Of a stretch of 64,000 nt of DNA, positions 7,573 through 17,445 are shown piece after piece. A model generated the notes under the pieces. It made no database searches. It saw nothing but the letters and a program-made list of their open reading frames with translations, and was not told the origin of the DNA. Source of the stretch: Cuspidothrix sp046080125 (GTDB taxonomy: Bacteria; Cyanobacteriota; Cyanobacteriia; Cyanobacteriales; Nostocaceae); contig JBJTTJ010000233.1 of assembly GCA_046080125.1 (NCBI GenBank), forward strand, positions 1 through 64,000, given 5' to 3'. The position numbers and the translations under genes were made by a program. Every line of letters starts with the position of its first letter. Position 1 is the stretch's first letter.

Positions 7573-8568
7573 CTAATCACTCTTTTGTACAGATTCGATG
7601 AGCGATCGCACTTCCTGTGTTCCTTCGGATGGTTCAAAGGAAAGAGGAAATTTACCTCTAGCCAACATTCTTAAACCCAAAGGTGCAATACTCAGTAAGC
7701 CTTGAAGATCGCGGAAATAATTACCAACTACTTGAATACCAAATTGTCGTTCATCTATCCAACCGCCTTGTTTAACTAAATCTACCAGAACCTTGCGGTG
7801 ACGAATAGAACGACTATCACCTTTGTCTTTGCGATCCAGAATTTCCTGTTTAATTTTGGTAATTTGTTCTAGGGGGGCGACTTCCATAGGACAAACTGAA
7901 TCACAATAAAGACAACGGGTACAACCCCAAACTCCTTGAGTTCCTTCACTATAATGTTCTAATCGTTTTTCTGTATTACTATCACGAGAATCTTCCATCA
8001 TGCGATATGCCTTAGCCAGTGCATGGGGGCCAACAAAATCAGGATTGACCTCACGAGCATTACATTCAGAATAACAAGCACCACACATAATACAATTACC
8101 TGTTTGATCTAAGCGCGATCGCTCCTGAGGAGTCTGTAAAAATTCTCTTTCCGGAACTTGTCTACCTGCTGTGCTCACATAGGGGGCAACAGCCTGTAAA
8201 TTATGCCAAAAACCACTCATATCCACAACCAAGTCCTTAATTACAGGCATATTCCCCAGAGGTGCAACCATAATTTCTGGAGTACCTGGAGACTGATTTG
8301 CAGATGATGAGATTTTTGCCAGTCTAGCTAGTTCACTACCCACATTTTCCTTACAAGCCAAAGCAGAGCGCCCATTAATCCGCATTGCACAACTACCACA
8401 AATTGTATTGCGACAATTTTTGCGAAATGCTAAAGTTCCATCTTGTTCCCACTTAATCTGATTCAGGCAGTCCAGGATAGTATTACCTGGTTCTACCTGC
8501 AAAAGGTATGATTGGAAAACAGACCCAGAATGTTCTTGTTGTCGCGCAATCTTGAAAATAACTTCCAT
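7573..8568 (-). CDS. sdhB: Succinate dehydrogenase/fumarate reductase iron-sulfur subunit
   Basis: The 331-residue protein shows the three SdhB clusters: a plant-ferredoxin type 2Fe-2S site with Cys52, Cys57, Cys60 and Cys72; CIMCGACYSEC (159-169); and CTRCLYCDSVC (216-226). It passes electrons from the flavoprotein SdhA to the quinone pool in the thylakoid or cytoplasmic membrane. Length exceeds the bacterial norm of about 240-260 because of a C-terminal extension, which is usual for the cyanobacterial form. No sdhA or membrane anchor is adjacent, again as in other cyanobacteria. ATG at 8568. Confidence 0.93.
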   Translation of the reverse strand: MEVIFKIARQQEHSGSVFQSYLLQVEPGNTILDCLNQIKWEQDGTLAFRKNCRNTICGSCAMRINGRSALACKENVGSELARLAKISSSANQSPGTPEIMVAPLGNMPVIKDLVVDMSGFWHNLQAVAPYVSTAGRQVPEREFLQTPQERSRLDQTGNCIMCGACYSECNAREVNPDFVGPHALAKAYRMMEDSRDSNTEKRLEHYSEGTQGVWGCTRCLYCDSVCPMEVAPLEQITKIKQEILDRKDKGDSRSIRHRKVLVDLVKQGGWIDERQFGIQVVGNYFRDLQGLLSIAPLGLRMLARGKFPLSFEPSEGTQEVRSLIESVQKSD

Positions 8569-9776
8569 GATTATAGTCAGACTCCTATCAATACTACTCA
8601 GTTAAGAATTCAAAAGTTGTGAGTGAGTTGGGGGAAAGGTTTTTGATGGTTTACCCCCAAACCTACAAGTCTAAGGAATCCTATTTGATTTTAGAACTAA
8701 ACCCAGTGGATTTGAATCTGGGAGAATTTTCTTACCTGTTGCTGTTTAGTAGCCTACACAAGTAACCTTAGCAATCAACCCAGAATATAAGTGTTAAAGC
8801 AAGTGAATATTTTTCTTAGTGGCGATCAAATCAGCCATAGATGTGGTATATGTATTCTTCCCCTAGATAGACGTACATGATCTGAGGAAAAGTTTTCAGG
8901 AGAATTTTAAATTAGATGGTGGTCAACAAGGGAAAGCGGATTTAGTCGCTCAAGAAACTCAATAATTTAAGCGCTTCACTCCCGAAAGGCTTCCCGAAAT
9001 TAGACGAACTTTTATAAAAGTTAAGACATCATCCTCATGACAGTAGGAAGCTTCAGGAAAATTTTCATTGATTTTTAGCACCTCAAACCCAGGGATTTAG
9101 ATCAAAATTTAGAAAAAATTTTAGTTTTCAATGCAAAAAATATTTTGCTATTATTATTTCGTGCTATTATTTAATAGAAAATTACGAACTAACAAAATCA
9201 CTGGGTAATACCTGCATAAGCACGGTTAGCACTTCCGTTGTTTTTTCGTAATGTAGAGACTAGAAAACTCATGTCTCTACTGGCAGAATAAAAGGGTGTA
9301 TGTCCGTTAGACCACATACAAATACTATGCTATCTTTAGCTAAAGATGATCATCAGGTGAGAACCTAGAATTCAAAAGCAAGATAGATAAGCATTGAATC
9401 TCAAAGATTCGTAATTTATTGGCTCTCCAACTTTTTTTGGAGTAGAGTAACCTGATTGATAAAGGTGGCTTGAAGTTATACCATACTCAGTAGCCCAAGG
9501 AGAAAATAACTTAATTTCTGATGGCCAATGATGGTTAAAAGTGCCGTAAAATTACTGAAATAAATGTTTGTGGCAACTGTAACGGAACAACCTATTATAG
9601 ATAACTATAATAGGGATTTTGGTTGCTGCCTTCCTCAGCTAAAATTCACCCGTAACCCTGATGCACGTTACTCTGTGGAGTCTAGTTCTTACTAAGAATC
9701 TCAAGACTGAACTCAGGGAAAATTTTTGAGCACCCTACCCTATCAATTTGAAAAGATTAAGGAAAATCAGAGCATA
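8569..9776. other. 1.2-kb gene-free region between divergent sdhB and cyAbrB genes
   Basis: I find no convincing protein gene in this stretch; all frames are broken within a few dozen codons. It must contain the promoters for sdhB (leftward) and the cyAbrB gene (rightward). Structured parts include an imperfect hairpin around 8628-8664 (GGGGG / CCCCC arms), a hairpin GTATGT/ACATAC around 9298-9321, and a perfect inverted repeat at 9591-9614. The length suggests a long leader or an unannotated small RNA, but I recognise no RNA family. Confidence 0.6.
9591..9614. promoter_or_regulatory. Perfect 10-bp inverted repeat upstream of cyAbrB gene
   Basis: CCTATTATAG, a 4-base ATAA spacer and CTATAATAGG form a perfect dyad 162 bases upstream of the ATG. 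The sequence after it (GATTTTGG) is not a U-tract, so a terminator is less likely. It could be an operator or an mRNA hairpin in the leader. No regulator is identified. Confidence 0.4.
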
Positions 9777-10202
9777 ATGATTGAAACTGCAACCGCCCCA
9801 CTAACAGGAAAAGCACTACTGGCGAAAGTCAAAGAACTTTCTAGTTTACCCCGTCGAGAAAGAGCAAAGCAGTGTGGCTATTACACCGTTACTAAGAATA
9901 GCCAAGTTCGTGTGAATCTGACGGACTTTTATGATGCTTTACTCTCAGCCAGAGGCATTCCCCTCAGCCCAGAAGCTCCCAAAGATGGACGTGGCCGCGA
10001 ACCAACATATCGGGTAAGTGTCCACCAAAATGGTCAAATTGTGATTGGTGCAACCTACACCAAAGCAATGGGACTCAAACCCGGTGATGAATTTGAAATT
10101 AGATTAGGTTACAAACATATTCACTTAATTCAACTTGGTGAAAGTGATAAGCAACTGAGCCAAGTGGACAGTGATGCTGATGAATCTGAGGAAGAAGAAT
10201 AA
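9777..10202 (+). CDS. calA: cyAbrB transition-state regulator-like protein (CalA type)
   Basis: Starting at the ATG at 9777 (with AAGGAAAA upstream), the 141-residue product opens MIETATAPLTGKALLAKVKE and continues SLPRRERAKQCGYYTVTK, which is the cyanobacterial AbrB-like family. The C-terminal swapped-hairpin DNA-binding region is visible in 'YRVSVHQNGQIVIGATYT' and 'GLKPGDEFEIRLGYKHIHLIQL'. Cyanobacterial AbrBs bind many promoters, including hydrogenase, nitrogen and redox genes. The acidic end (DADESEEEE) is an extension. A TTG at 9726 would add 17 residues unlike the family. Which paralogue (cyAbrB1/CalA or cyAbrB2) is a judgement from the N-terminus. Confidence 0.85.
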   Translation: MIETATAPLTGKALLAKVKELSSLPRRERAKQCGYYTVTKNSQVRVNLTDFYDALLSARGIPLSPEAPKDGRGREPTYRVSVHQNGQIVIGATYTKAMGLKPGDEFEIRLGYKHIHLIQLGESDKQLSQVDSDADESEEEE

Positions 10203-10405
10203 ATTTTTTCACCTATTCAGAGGTAACTTGCTAGTATGGCCTAAGTTATCTCTAAAGCTGACCCTAACTTATAGGTCTAGCTGAATAATTACTCTAAAAT
10301 TAGACATAAAAAACAACTTAACCTCTTCCACGGGTAACAAGTTCTAGTAAAGTCTTGATTAATGGTCAAGAAATCTATTGTTGTGGCAAGGGAGTCGTGT
10401 TTTTT

Positions 10406-11254
10406 ATGTCTATGTCAATATCATTTTTAGAGCCATTGGCCAAGACTTGGCTGGAGTTTCTGCGGAATACACCAGTATTTTTGGTTGCGGCTTTTTTTAT
10501 TGTTTGGGTAGGTTGCTGGTTGCCATTAGTAGCAATTTTAGCTATTACATTTAAGTGGCGGATACATAAATCTCTACAACCAGAGGAAAAAATTCCCTTG
10601 TTAGTGTCTCTCTACTTGTTAGTACCCTTAATTCTGTGGGTATTTCAATGGTTAAAACTGGGATCATTCTCGGATTATGGATTAGTCGGGGAAATTTCCC
10701 TGGTTATTTCCTTATGTCTTGGCTTTAGCTTGGGTATTTTTAGTCTAGGGATAGTATTTTTAGGACAAATTTGTGCTGGTTGGTGCTATTTAGAAAAGTC
10801 CAAGATCAAGTTAATACCATCTATTTTATTAACTATTTCCCTGGTGGCTTTATTTGTGGGGGGAATAGAAGAACTAATATTTCGAGGATTTTTATTAACT
10901 AAGCTAGAAGAGAACTTATCAATTTGGTTAGCGGCAATTATTTCCAGTTTAATTTTTGCTGTTTTACATTTAGTATGGGAACAAAAAGAAACCCTACCCC
11001 AACTACCAGGACTGTGGCTGATGGGTATGGTATTGGTATTAGCCAGATTAGCAGATGGGAATAATTTAGGAATAGCCTGGGGACTTCACACTGGTTGGGT
11101 ATGGGCGATCGCTACTATAGATACAGCCGAATTAATCACCTACACGGATAAAGTCCCCCAATGGTTGACAGGTATCAATAAAAAACCCCTGGCGGGGTTA
11201 ACAGGAATTATGTGTGTTTTAGGGACAGGAGGAGTGTTGTTATTAGTATCCTAG
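10406..11254 (+). CDS. CPBP family intramembrane metalloprotease
   Basis: A polytopic protein of about 282 residues (ATG at 10406; another ATG at 10412; a TTG at 10355 is less likely). The CPBP/Abi motifs are present: EELIFRGFLL, giving the glutamate pair and Arg of motif 1, then FAVLHL with the second-motif His, and GLHTGW with the third. Seven or eight hydrophobic segments are visible. Families of this type include Rce1-like proteases and proteins of unknown substrate. No maturation target or peptide gene lies next to it. Function beyond the fold is unknown. Confidence 0.85.
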   Translation: MSMSISFLEPLAKTWLEFLRNTPVFLVAAFFIVWVGCWLPLVAILAITFKWRIHKSLQPEEKIPLLVSLYLLVPLILWVFQWLKLGSFSDYGLVGEISLVISLCLGFSLGIFSLGIVFLGQICAGWCYLEKSKIKLIPSILLTISLVALFVGGIEELIFRGFLLTKLEENLSIWLAAIISSLIFAVLHLVWEQKETLPQLPGLWLMGMVLVLARLADGNNLGIAWGLHTGWVWAIATIDTAELITYTDKVPQWLTGINKKPLAGLTGIMCVLGTGGVLLLVS

Positions 11255-11338
11255 TTACCAATTAGTCTTGTGTATGCAGAAGTAAAAACAGGAGTATTTA
11301 TGTAATAAATTGTAGTAGAGGTAACTCATGAATTACTC

Positions 11339-11722
11339 CTATTTAGTTGTCACTAGGAATTGGCGTAAGCTCAATAAAGCGAAAGTTTGACCTAAATTGA
11401 GGGGTAATAAGGATATACCTTCTAAGCGAGATTGTATCCAGCCTTCACCCCAGTACCATTCATGAAAGCCATCAATACCGCCACTTAGTAATAATCTTAA
11501 ACAATTAGGTTTGACCACTTGTACATGATGATGAATGGGAACTGGACCGATCTGAGTGGTAAACTCAAATCCTGGTAATAACTCTAGGGGCATTTCCTCC
11601 CTGAAAGTTTGACCTAACCACCATTTTTGCATTTGTGGTGGATGCAAAATACGATCACGAATGGCATCGGCTGATGCGGATATTTGAAGGCGAATTTGAC
11701 TTTGTTGAAATGTTCCTAACAT
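11339..11722 (-). CDS. SRPBCC-like conserved protein
   Basis: A protein of 127 residues from the ATG at 11722 (a start at 11773 would add 17 residues). 'QSQIRLQISASADAIRDRILHPPQMQKWWLGQTF' resembles the start of a START/SRPBCC hydrophobic-ligand fold, in which a helix follows the first strand and a Trp pair follows; 'GFHEWYWGEGWIQSRLEGISLLPLNLGQTFALLSLRQFL' would be the last strands and long C-terminal helix. No enzyme motif is seen. It diverges from hslO, with about 140 bases between starts. Fold assignment is tentative. Confidence 0.65.
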   Translation of the reverse strand: MLGTFQQSQIRLQISASADAIRDRILHPPQMQKWWLGQTFREEMPLELLPGFEFTTQIGPVPIHHHVQVVKPNCLRLLLSGGIDGFHEWYWGEGWIQSRLEGISLLPLNLGQTFALLSLRQFLVTTK

Positions 11723-11862
11723 AGTAATGGTTGATGGTTGACGGATGACTCTTAACTGTTGACTTCCATACATTATGCGTCTGGGTGATTCGATGTGTCG
11801 TTTTCAATGACGAAACAACCTAGAATATAAAAGTCATCTTGTTAAGAATTGTAAGGTTTTTC

Positions 11863-12777
11863 ATGGCAGATCAATTAATTCGTGGGACTGCGGCTGATGG
11901 TGGGATTAAAGTAGTTGGTGCAATTAGCACTCGGTTAACAGAAGAAGCTAGACAACGCCATAAACTATCCTATGTAGCAACAGCAGCCTTGGGAAGGACA
12001 ATGACCGCCGGGTTACTAATGGCTTCGAGTATGAAACGACCGGGTTCTAGGGTGAATGTCCGCATTAAGGGAGATGGTCCACTAGGTGGTATAATGGCAG
12101 ATGCGGGTTTAGATGGTACAGTCAGGGGCTATGTTGATAATCCATCTGTGGAATTGCCACTGAATCATAAGGGTAAACTGGATGTTGGTGGGGCCGTGGG
12201 CGGAGGTTTTCTGTATGTAATTAGGGATATTGGCCATGGATATCCCTACTCTAGTACAGTAGAACTGGTATCTGGGGAAATAGGTGACGATGTTGCCAAC
12301 TACTTAGTAAGTTCCGAACAGACTCCTTCGGCCTTGGTTTTGGGTGTATTTGTGGGACAACAGGGTGTGACTGCGGCGGGAGGAATACTTATACAAGTTT
12401 TACCTAAAGCGGCTAGAGATGAGGCCTTGGTAGCGACATTAGAATCGAGAGTGTCGGCTTTATCTGGGTTTACGCCATTACTTCAAGCCGGCAAAACACT
12501 GACGGAGATATTTCATGATCTGTTAGGAGACATGGGATTAAATATATTTCCTGAAAGTCAGATATTGCGCTTTCACTGTGGCTGCTCTTTTGATCGGGTG
12601 TTGGCAGCGCTAAAAATTATGGGAGAATTGGAACTGCAAGACATGATTATCAAGGATAATGGTGCAGAGGCAACTTGTGAATTTTGCGGGAACGTCTATC
12701 AGGCAAGTAGTGATGATTTGAACCAACTTATTGTAGATTTACAAAGGGAATCTGCAATTTCTGGTGAATGTAGCTAG
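11863..12777 (+). CDS. hslO: Redox-regulated chaperone Hsp33
   Basis: From ATG 11863 the product is 304 residues and begins MADQLIRGTAADGGIKVVGA, typical Hsp33. The C-terminal zinc switch is intact: FHCGCSFDRV and CEFCGNVY provide the CxC and CxxC cysteines. On oxidation these cysteines form disulfides, zinc is released and the chaperone binds unfolding proteins. The TTG at 11839 would add eight residues outside the family pattern. The gene stands alone; no regulatory site is evident. Confidence 0.95.
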   Translation: MADQLIRGTAADGGIKVVGAISTRLTEEARQRHKLSYVATAALGRTMTAGLLMASSMKRPGSRVNVRIKGDGPLGGIMADAGLDGTVRGYVDNPSVELPLNHKGKLDVGGAVGGGFLYVIRDIGHGYPYSSTVELVSGEIGDDVANYLVSSEQTPSALVLGVFVGQQGVTAAGGILIQVLPKAARDEALVATLESRVSALSGFTPLLQAGKTLTEIFHDLLGDMGLNIFPESQILRFHCGCSFDRVLAALKIMGELELQDMIIKDNGAEATCEFCGNVYQASSDDLNQLIVDLQRESAISGECS

Positions 12778-12929
12778 TCACACTCTAATTTTTAGAAAAG
12801 TAATGCTATTGATGGGGGTGGTGAAAAGTATGACTATTTATGGTCGGGGAAAGTGAGGATAGAAAACTTATGATTATCCATTATTAATCTACCTGCTTTT
12901 GTGATTTCTATTCAATTATGGTGTGAGCA

Positions 12930-15005
12930 ATGAAAGATCGGGATATTCCAGATAATTGGTCTTCCGACTCCGCAGGAGAACCAATTGGGGTTCAACCCCA
13001 TTACATTCAAAATAATCAAACTGCTGATACCACCGCTACTGGTTCTAATTCTCAGTCGGGACGAAAAACAAAAAAGCAAGATGGGGTAGATTTGCCTATA
13101 GATAATGATTGGGACAATAGTTTTAATCTCAATCTTTTAATGGAGAAAATGCCCCCTTGGACTAAAAGCTGGATTCCCTGGGCGGTGATGCTGGCTTTGA
13201 TTCCTGGGACTGTCGGTTTAGTGGCAATATCTATATTGTTTAAGTTGCCATCTGCCCCTAATTGTCCCCAGATTTTTTGGCCTTTGGCTAGTGCTTCAGT
13301 ACGGTTACATTGCGCTCAGTTGGCGGCTTCTAAGCAAACAATTAATGATTTGTTGCAAGCGATCGATCTGGTGAAACAACTCCCGGAAAATCACCCTCTA
13401 CGGGGCGAAATTAATCGTTTGTTGGAGGAATGGTCACGGGATATTTTAAAACTAGCTGATGAGAGTTTCCAAGCAGGGAATTTGGAGGAAGCGATCGCTA
13501 CAGCTGGGAAGATACCCTCTGATGTGAAGGTCAGGGAATTAGTAGCAGCACAAATTGAAAAATGGCAAACAATTTGGTCCAAGGCAGAAGGGATTTATCA
13601 AGAAGCAGAACAGGAATTACGACAGCGCCATTGGCAATCTGCTTTTATGCTCACCGCTAAATTACTGCGGGTAAACAATAAATATTGGGCGAGTACAAAA
13701 TATGATGAATTAAATAATATTATTGTCACCGCTAGAGAAGATGGCGATAAACTTTATAAGGCTGAATCCTTAGCCAAAAGTCGCAATGTAGATAATTTAG
13801 TCAAAGCTATTAAATTAGCTGAAGGGATTAAACCAGAAAGTTATTTATATCAAAAAGCTCAGGAGTTAATATCAGGATTTGCTCGAAAAATGCTGATATT
13901 GGCGCAGGAGAAAATGAATGATAAAAATGCAGATACAGCATTAGAAATTGCTCGCCAAATTCCCCCCATTCCTGAACTACAGGCAGAAGTTGATGATTTT
14001 ATAGTTCTGGGTGAAGCTAAAAGAAGTTCATTTATCGGTACTATTGCTGGGTTAGAAACTGCTATTTCCCAAGCTCAACAAATAGATGCTTCTAGAGATG
14101 TTTATAATGAAGCACAAACATTAATCGCTCGATGGCAATTGGAAATTGAAGATGTTTCTCGATTAGAAAAAGCCCGAAGTTTAGCTAGTCAAGGAACGAT
14201 AAGTGATTTAACAGCAGCTATTTCGGAAGTGCAACTAATTCCTGGTAATAATCCTCGGGGCACGGAAGCGCGTCAAGAAATAGGACGTTGGCGTGATCAA
14301 GTGGAGACAATTGAAGATAGACCATATTTAGAAAGGGCTGAACAAATTGCTGTTAATGATGATATTAGTTCTCTGCAAACAGCGATCGCACAAGCTAGTC
14401 AAATTCGTTCTGGACGAGCATTATATTCAGAAGCTAGAAAAAAAATTAGACTCTGGACAGCAAAAATTGAGCGCATTCAGGATCAACCATATCTAGACCA
14501 AGCTAAGGCACTAGCTGATAGTGGTAATTTAGCTAATGCTATTAATCAAGCCCAAAAAATAGCTACATCAGGACGTGCTTTATCAGGTGAAGCTCAAATA
14601 GCTATAGAACTCTGGCAAGAACAAATTCGCGCTAAAGAGAATTGGCAACAAGCTAAACAAGTAGCTGTAGCTGGTACACCGGAAGCTTTAGTGCAAGCTA
14701 TAAAATTAGCTAATCGGGTATCGAATCGTCATGTTTTACGCTTAGATGTGAATATTGCCATTGATCAATGGAGTCAACAACTGTTACAAATAGCACGTTC
14801 ACAAAGCGAGGCAGATGTGGCAAGAGCCATTGATACAGCCAAGTCAATTCCCCGTGGTAGCAGTGCTTATACTGATGCACAGGAACAAATTAGAACCTGG
14901 CAGCAGTTTATGATGCCTAAATCACCATCTACTCCATCTATAGAATCTATACCTGAACAAACACCGATAATTGAGGAAATCCAACCTTCAGAAATTGGTA
15001 ATTAA
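12930..15005 (+). CDS. Membrane-anchored helical-repeat protein
   Basis: A 691-residue protein of a type conserved in cyanobacteria and often labelled only as hypothetical or 'chromosome segregation ATPase' without an ATPase motif. A polar N-terminus (1-75) is followed by one membrane helix (about residues 83-107: IPWAVMLALIPGTVGLVAISILF). After it come repeated helical units of about 60-65 residues with the pattern 'AI..A..I.....Y.EA...I..W...I' seen at least seven times, for example VYNEAQTLIARWQLEIE, LYSEARKKIRLWTAKIE and LSGEAQIAIELWQEQI. The repeats suggest a scaffold. There is no P-loop, so the ATPase name is not supported. Confidence 0.75.
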   Translation: MKDRDIPDNWSSDSAGEPIGVQPHYIQNNQTADTTATGSNSQSGRKTKKQDGVDLPIDNDWDNSFNLNLLMEKMPPWTKSWIPWAVMLALIPGTVGLVAISILFKLPSAPNCPQIFWPLASASVRLHCAQLAASKQTINDLLQAIDLVKQLPENHPLRGEINRLLEEWSRDILKLADESFQAGNLEEAIATAGKIPSDVKVRELVAAQIEKWQTIWSKAEGIYQEAEQELRQRHWQSAFMLTAKLLRVNNKYWASTKYDELNNIIVTAREDGDKLYKAESLAKSRNVDNLVKAIKLAEGIKPESYLYQKAQELISGFARKMLILAQEKMNDKNADTALEIARQIPPIPELQAEVDDFIVLGEAKRSSFIGTIAGLETAISQAQQIDASRDVYNEAQTLIARWQLEIEDVSRLEKARSLASQGTISDLTAAISEVQLIPGNNPRGTEARQEIGRWRDQVETIEDRPYLERAEQIAVNDDISSLQTAIAQASQIRSGRALYSEARKKIRLWTAKIERIQDQPYLDQAKALADSGNLANAINQAQKIATSGRALSGEAQIAIELWQEQIRAKENWQQAKQVAVAGTPEALVQAIKLANRVSNRHVLRLDVNIAIDQWSQQLLQIARSQSEADVARAIDTAKSIPRGSSAYTDAQEQIRTWQQFMMPKSPSTPSIESIPEQTPIIEEIQPSEIGN

Positions 15006-15054
15006 ATCTAGAAGTGCCAATTAGCAGTTAGCTGTCTATTGCTGAGACCAGAGA

Positions 15055-15073
15055 GACGTTCCAGTGGAACGTC
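15055..15073. terminator. Hairpin between convergent genes
   Basis: GACGTTCC-AGT-GGAACGTC forms an 8-bp stem between the stops of two convergent genes (15005 and 15081). It belongs to the same palindrome family as 49261-49278. No long T-run follows on either side, so it may act as a simple bidirectional terminator or be a passive repeat. Confidence 0.45.
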
Positions 15074-15080
15074 CCTAGAA

Positions 15081-16502
15081 TTATGCCAAGTGCATGAAAA
15101 TCATTTTTAGTAATTCAGCACGGGTAAAAGGTTTAGTCAAATAACCAGAAGCACCGACAAATCTCGCTTTAACCTTATCTATAATTCCCTTATTGCTAGT
15201 GACAAAAATAATCGGAGTATTTTTAAACATCGAATTATTGCGGATAATGCGACATAGTTCATAACCGTCAATTCCTGCCATATTCAAATCAAGTAAAATC
15301 AAATCAGGCCTATGTCGAATAATTGACATAACAGCTTTCACAGGTTCATTAATAGTCACCAAAGTAAAATTTTCATCTTCCAAATAACGACTAATTTCCT
15401 TGAGAATTGTGGGACTATCATCTACAGAAATAATTTTATAGGTTTTCTGTAAAGTTTTCGTATTGGCTTTGATTTTTTCTGGTTCAACCGGTGCTAGTTG
15501 CAAATCCTGTTCAGGTGCATCAGCAATATATGAAACTGACTCTTGAAGATTTGCTGGTTGTAAATCTTGTTCAGATGTACCAGCATTATCTGGAACTAAC
15601 TCTTGTACCAAAAAATCTTCTGGAGAACTGATAGAAGTTGATTGGGGGATATAAGTAGTTGGTGGGGGAATAAATAATTTATCCTCAATTAATAACTCTC
15701 TTCTATTCTCAGTAAATAGGAAAGAATGGGGCGTGATTTTTGGTAATTTATCGAATGGGGGATCAGGTTCATGTAATACTATCGAACCTTTGACAATATA
15801 GGGGTATAAACTCAAGGCCAGTTGCAATTCATCCTGATTAAGAATAATCGCCAGATGACGCAAACTAAAACCCTTCATCCAATTAGTGATATCAACAGAT
15901 AGTGGTGGTAATCTTTTATCATGGAACTTGCTACTCACCAATAAATAGGGACGCTGATAGGGAGAAGATATATACCTACCTAGATATCGCCAATTCTGTA
16001 ACTGATTTTGACATTGTTCTATAATAGAATTGATATCTAATTTACAAACTTTGGTAATATTATTCGGGGTTTCTGTCAATTGATAATTGCCACTTTTGAT
16101 CAGCAAAAAAGATTCCAGAACTTCTTTAACTAATTCTTGAATTAGTAACGTTGCTTGAGTGGGAAGAATATGTTTTTCACTAATTAGCCAATTAATTGCT
16201 TCATATTCAGGAGGTTGACTAGGTACATTATCATGTTCATCATTATCAAACATCAAGCGCATTTGTACACGCACTTCATTATCTACCAGGGGAATTTGTT
16301 CGTGAAGACGACGCATCTGTCTCTCCAATCTATCAAAGGGTTCTACCGAATGAGTCCCATAAATGACTTTTCCTTGTTCAATATATATCAACCAAGATAC
16401 AGAGTTACTAAATGCTTGTAAACAGGTGGTTTCATAACAATTGCTTAATTGTCTTAATAAACCCTGGGGTGATAGGTGAGTAAACGTGCCAATATTCTTC
16501 AT
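15081..16502 (-). CDS. PATAN-domain response regulator (PatA-like)
   Basis: From the ATG at 16502 the protein is 473 residues. The N-terminal part (KNIGTFTHLSPQGLLRQLSN, 'WLIYIEQGKVIYG') is a PATAN-type domain as in PatA of Anabaena. The C-terminal 120 residues form a receiver domain: 'KIISVDDSPTILKEISRYL', phospho-acceptor in LILLDLNMAGIDGYELC, Thr in 'PIIFVTSNKG' and Lys in 'GYLTKPFTRAEL'. Such proteins act in phototaxis, pilus or heterocyst-pattern signalling. An alternative start at 16625 would overlap the opposite gene's promoter. The gene is divergent from the VWA gene, with 216 bases between starts, so a shared control region is possible. Which process it serves here is unknown. Confidence 0.8.
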   Translation of the reverse strand: MKNIGTFTHLSPQGLLRQLSNCYETTCLQAFSNSVSWLIYIEQGKVIYGTHSVEPFDRLERQMRRLHEQIPLVDNEVRVQMRLMFDNDEHDNVPSQPPEYEAINWLISEKHILPTQATLLIQELVKEVLESFLLIKSGNYQLTETPNNITKVCKLDINSIIEQCQNQLQNWRYLGRYISSPYQRPYLLVSSKFHDKRLPPLSVDITNWMKGFSLRHLAIILNQDELQLALSLYPYIVKGSIVLHEPDPPFDKLPKITPHSFLFTENRRELLIEDKLFIPPPTTYIPQSTSISSPEDFLVQELVPDNAGTSEQDLQPANLQESVSYIADAPEQDLQLAPVEPEKIKANTKTLQKTYKIISVDDSPTILKEISRYLEDENFTLVTINEPVKAVMSIIRHRPDLILLDLNMAGIDGYELCRIIRNNSMFKNTPIIFVTSNKGIIDKVKARFVGASGYLTKPFTRAELLKMIFMHLA

Positions 16503-16718
16503 AATTTTTACAATTTTTTGTGCGGATAAATCAATATAATATTGAAAAAGATTAAAGACCAGGCTCCTTGTTGTGGATTTAACAATGATGAATTTATGGC
16601 AGTGAAGACAGAGAAAATCCCACATAGAATCTTTAAAATAGCCATATTAGCATCAGAAACTATATACTTTGAGGAAAAGGAAAATAAACCCTTGAATTAT
16701 AACATAACACAAAACGTT

Positions 16719-17393
16719 ATGATTGATACGTTTAATCTGGATCAAGTTGTAGAATTTGCGGAGAATCCCGAACCCCGTTGTCCATGCGTGCTATTGCTAG
16801 ATACATCTGGCTCTATGCAAGGGGAAAGAATCGAAGCCTTAAATCAAGGCTTGCTAAGTTTAAAGGATGAACTGGTAAAAAATTCCCTAGCGTCCAGAAG
16901 GGTAGAGGTAGCAATTGTTACTTTCGATAGTACAGTCAATATCGTGCAGGATTTTGTGACTGCGGATCAGTTTAACCCCCCTATTCTTACTGCCCAGGGG
17001 TTAACGATTATGGGATCGGGGATTCATAAAGCTTTAGATATGATTCAGGAGCGCAAATCCCAATATAGAACCAACGGCATTGCTTACTATCGTCCTTGGG
17101 TATTTATGATTACCGATGGTGAACCCCAGGGAGAATTAGATCATGTTGTTGAACAAGCATCCCAAAGACTGCAAGGAGACGAATCTAACAAGCGCGTGGC
17201 CTTCTTTACCGTAGGGGTAGAGAATGCGAATATGGCTAGATTAAGCCAAATTGCTGTGCGTAGCCCCCTCAAACTCAAGGGTTTAAACTTTATTGAGATG
17301 TTTGTTTGGCTGTCTGCGAGTATGTCAGCAGTATCTCATTCTAAAGTAGATGAACAGGTTGCACTACCGCCTATCGGTTGGGGAACTGTTTAA
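16719..17393 (+). CDS. TerY-like von Willebrand A domain protein
   Basis: From ATG 16719 the product is 224 residues: 'DQVVEFAENPEPRCPCVLLLDTSGSMQGERIEALN'-type start with the metal-binding MIDAS DTSGS at 28-32, the Thr in GLTIMGSG and Asp in ITDGEPQG. The 'NPEPRCPCVLLLD' lead is typical of TerY. TerY-like proteins work together with a PP2C phosphatase and a kinase in stress signalling. Earlier in-frame starts (16542, 16599) would add residues unlike the family. The PP2C gene begins 53 bases downstream, so the two are likely co-transcribed. Confidence 0.85.
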   Translation: MIDTFNLDQVVEFAENPEPRCPCVLLLDTSGSMQGERIEALNQGLLSLKDELVKNSLASRRVEVAIVTFDSTVNIVQDFVTADQFNPPILTAQGLTIMGSGIHKALDMIQERKSQYRTNGIAYYRPWVFMITDGEPQGELDHVVEQASQRLQGDESNKRVAFFTVGVENANMARLSQIAVRSPLKLKGLNFIEMFVWLSASMSAVSHSKVDEQVALPPIGWGTV

Positions 17394-17445
17394 TTAAAAT
17401 AACAGCTTAATGTTCAAATTGAACTAGCTGTGGAAAACAAATTAT

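Noticed and set aside
12930..15005. Possible chromosome-segregation ATPase
   Set aside because: No Walker A or B motif; helical repeats only, so the name is not supported.
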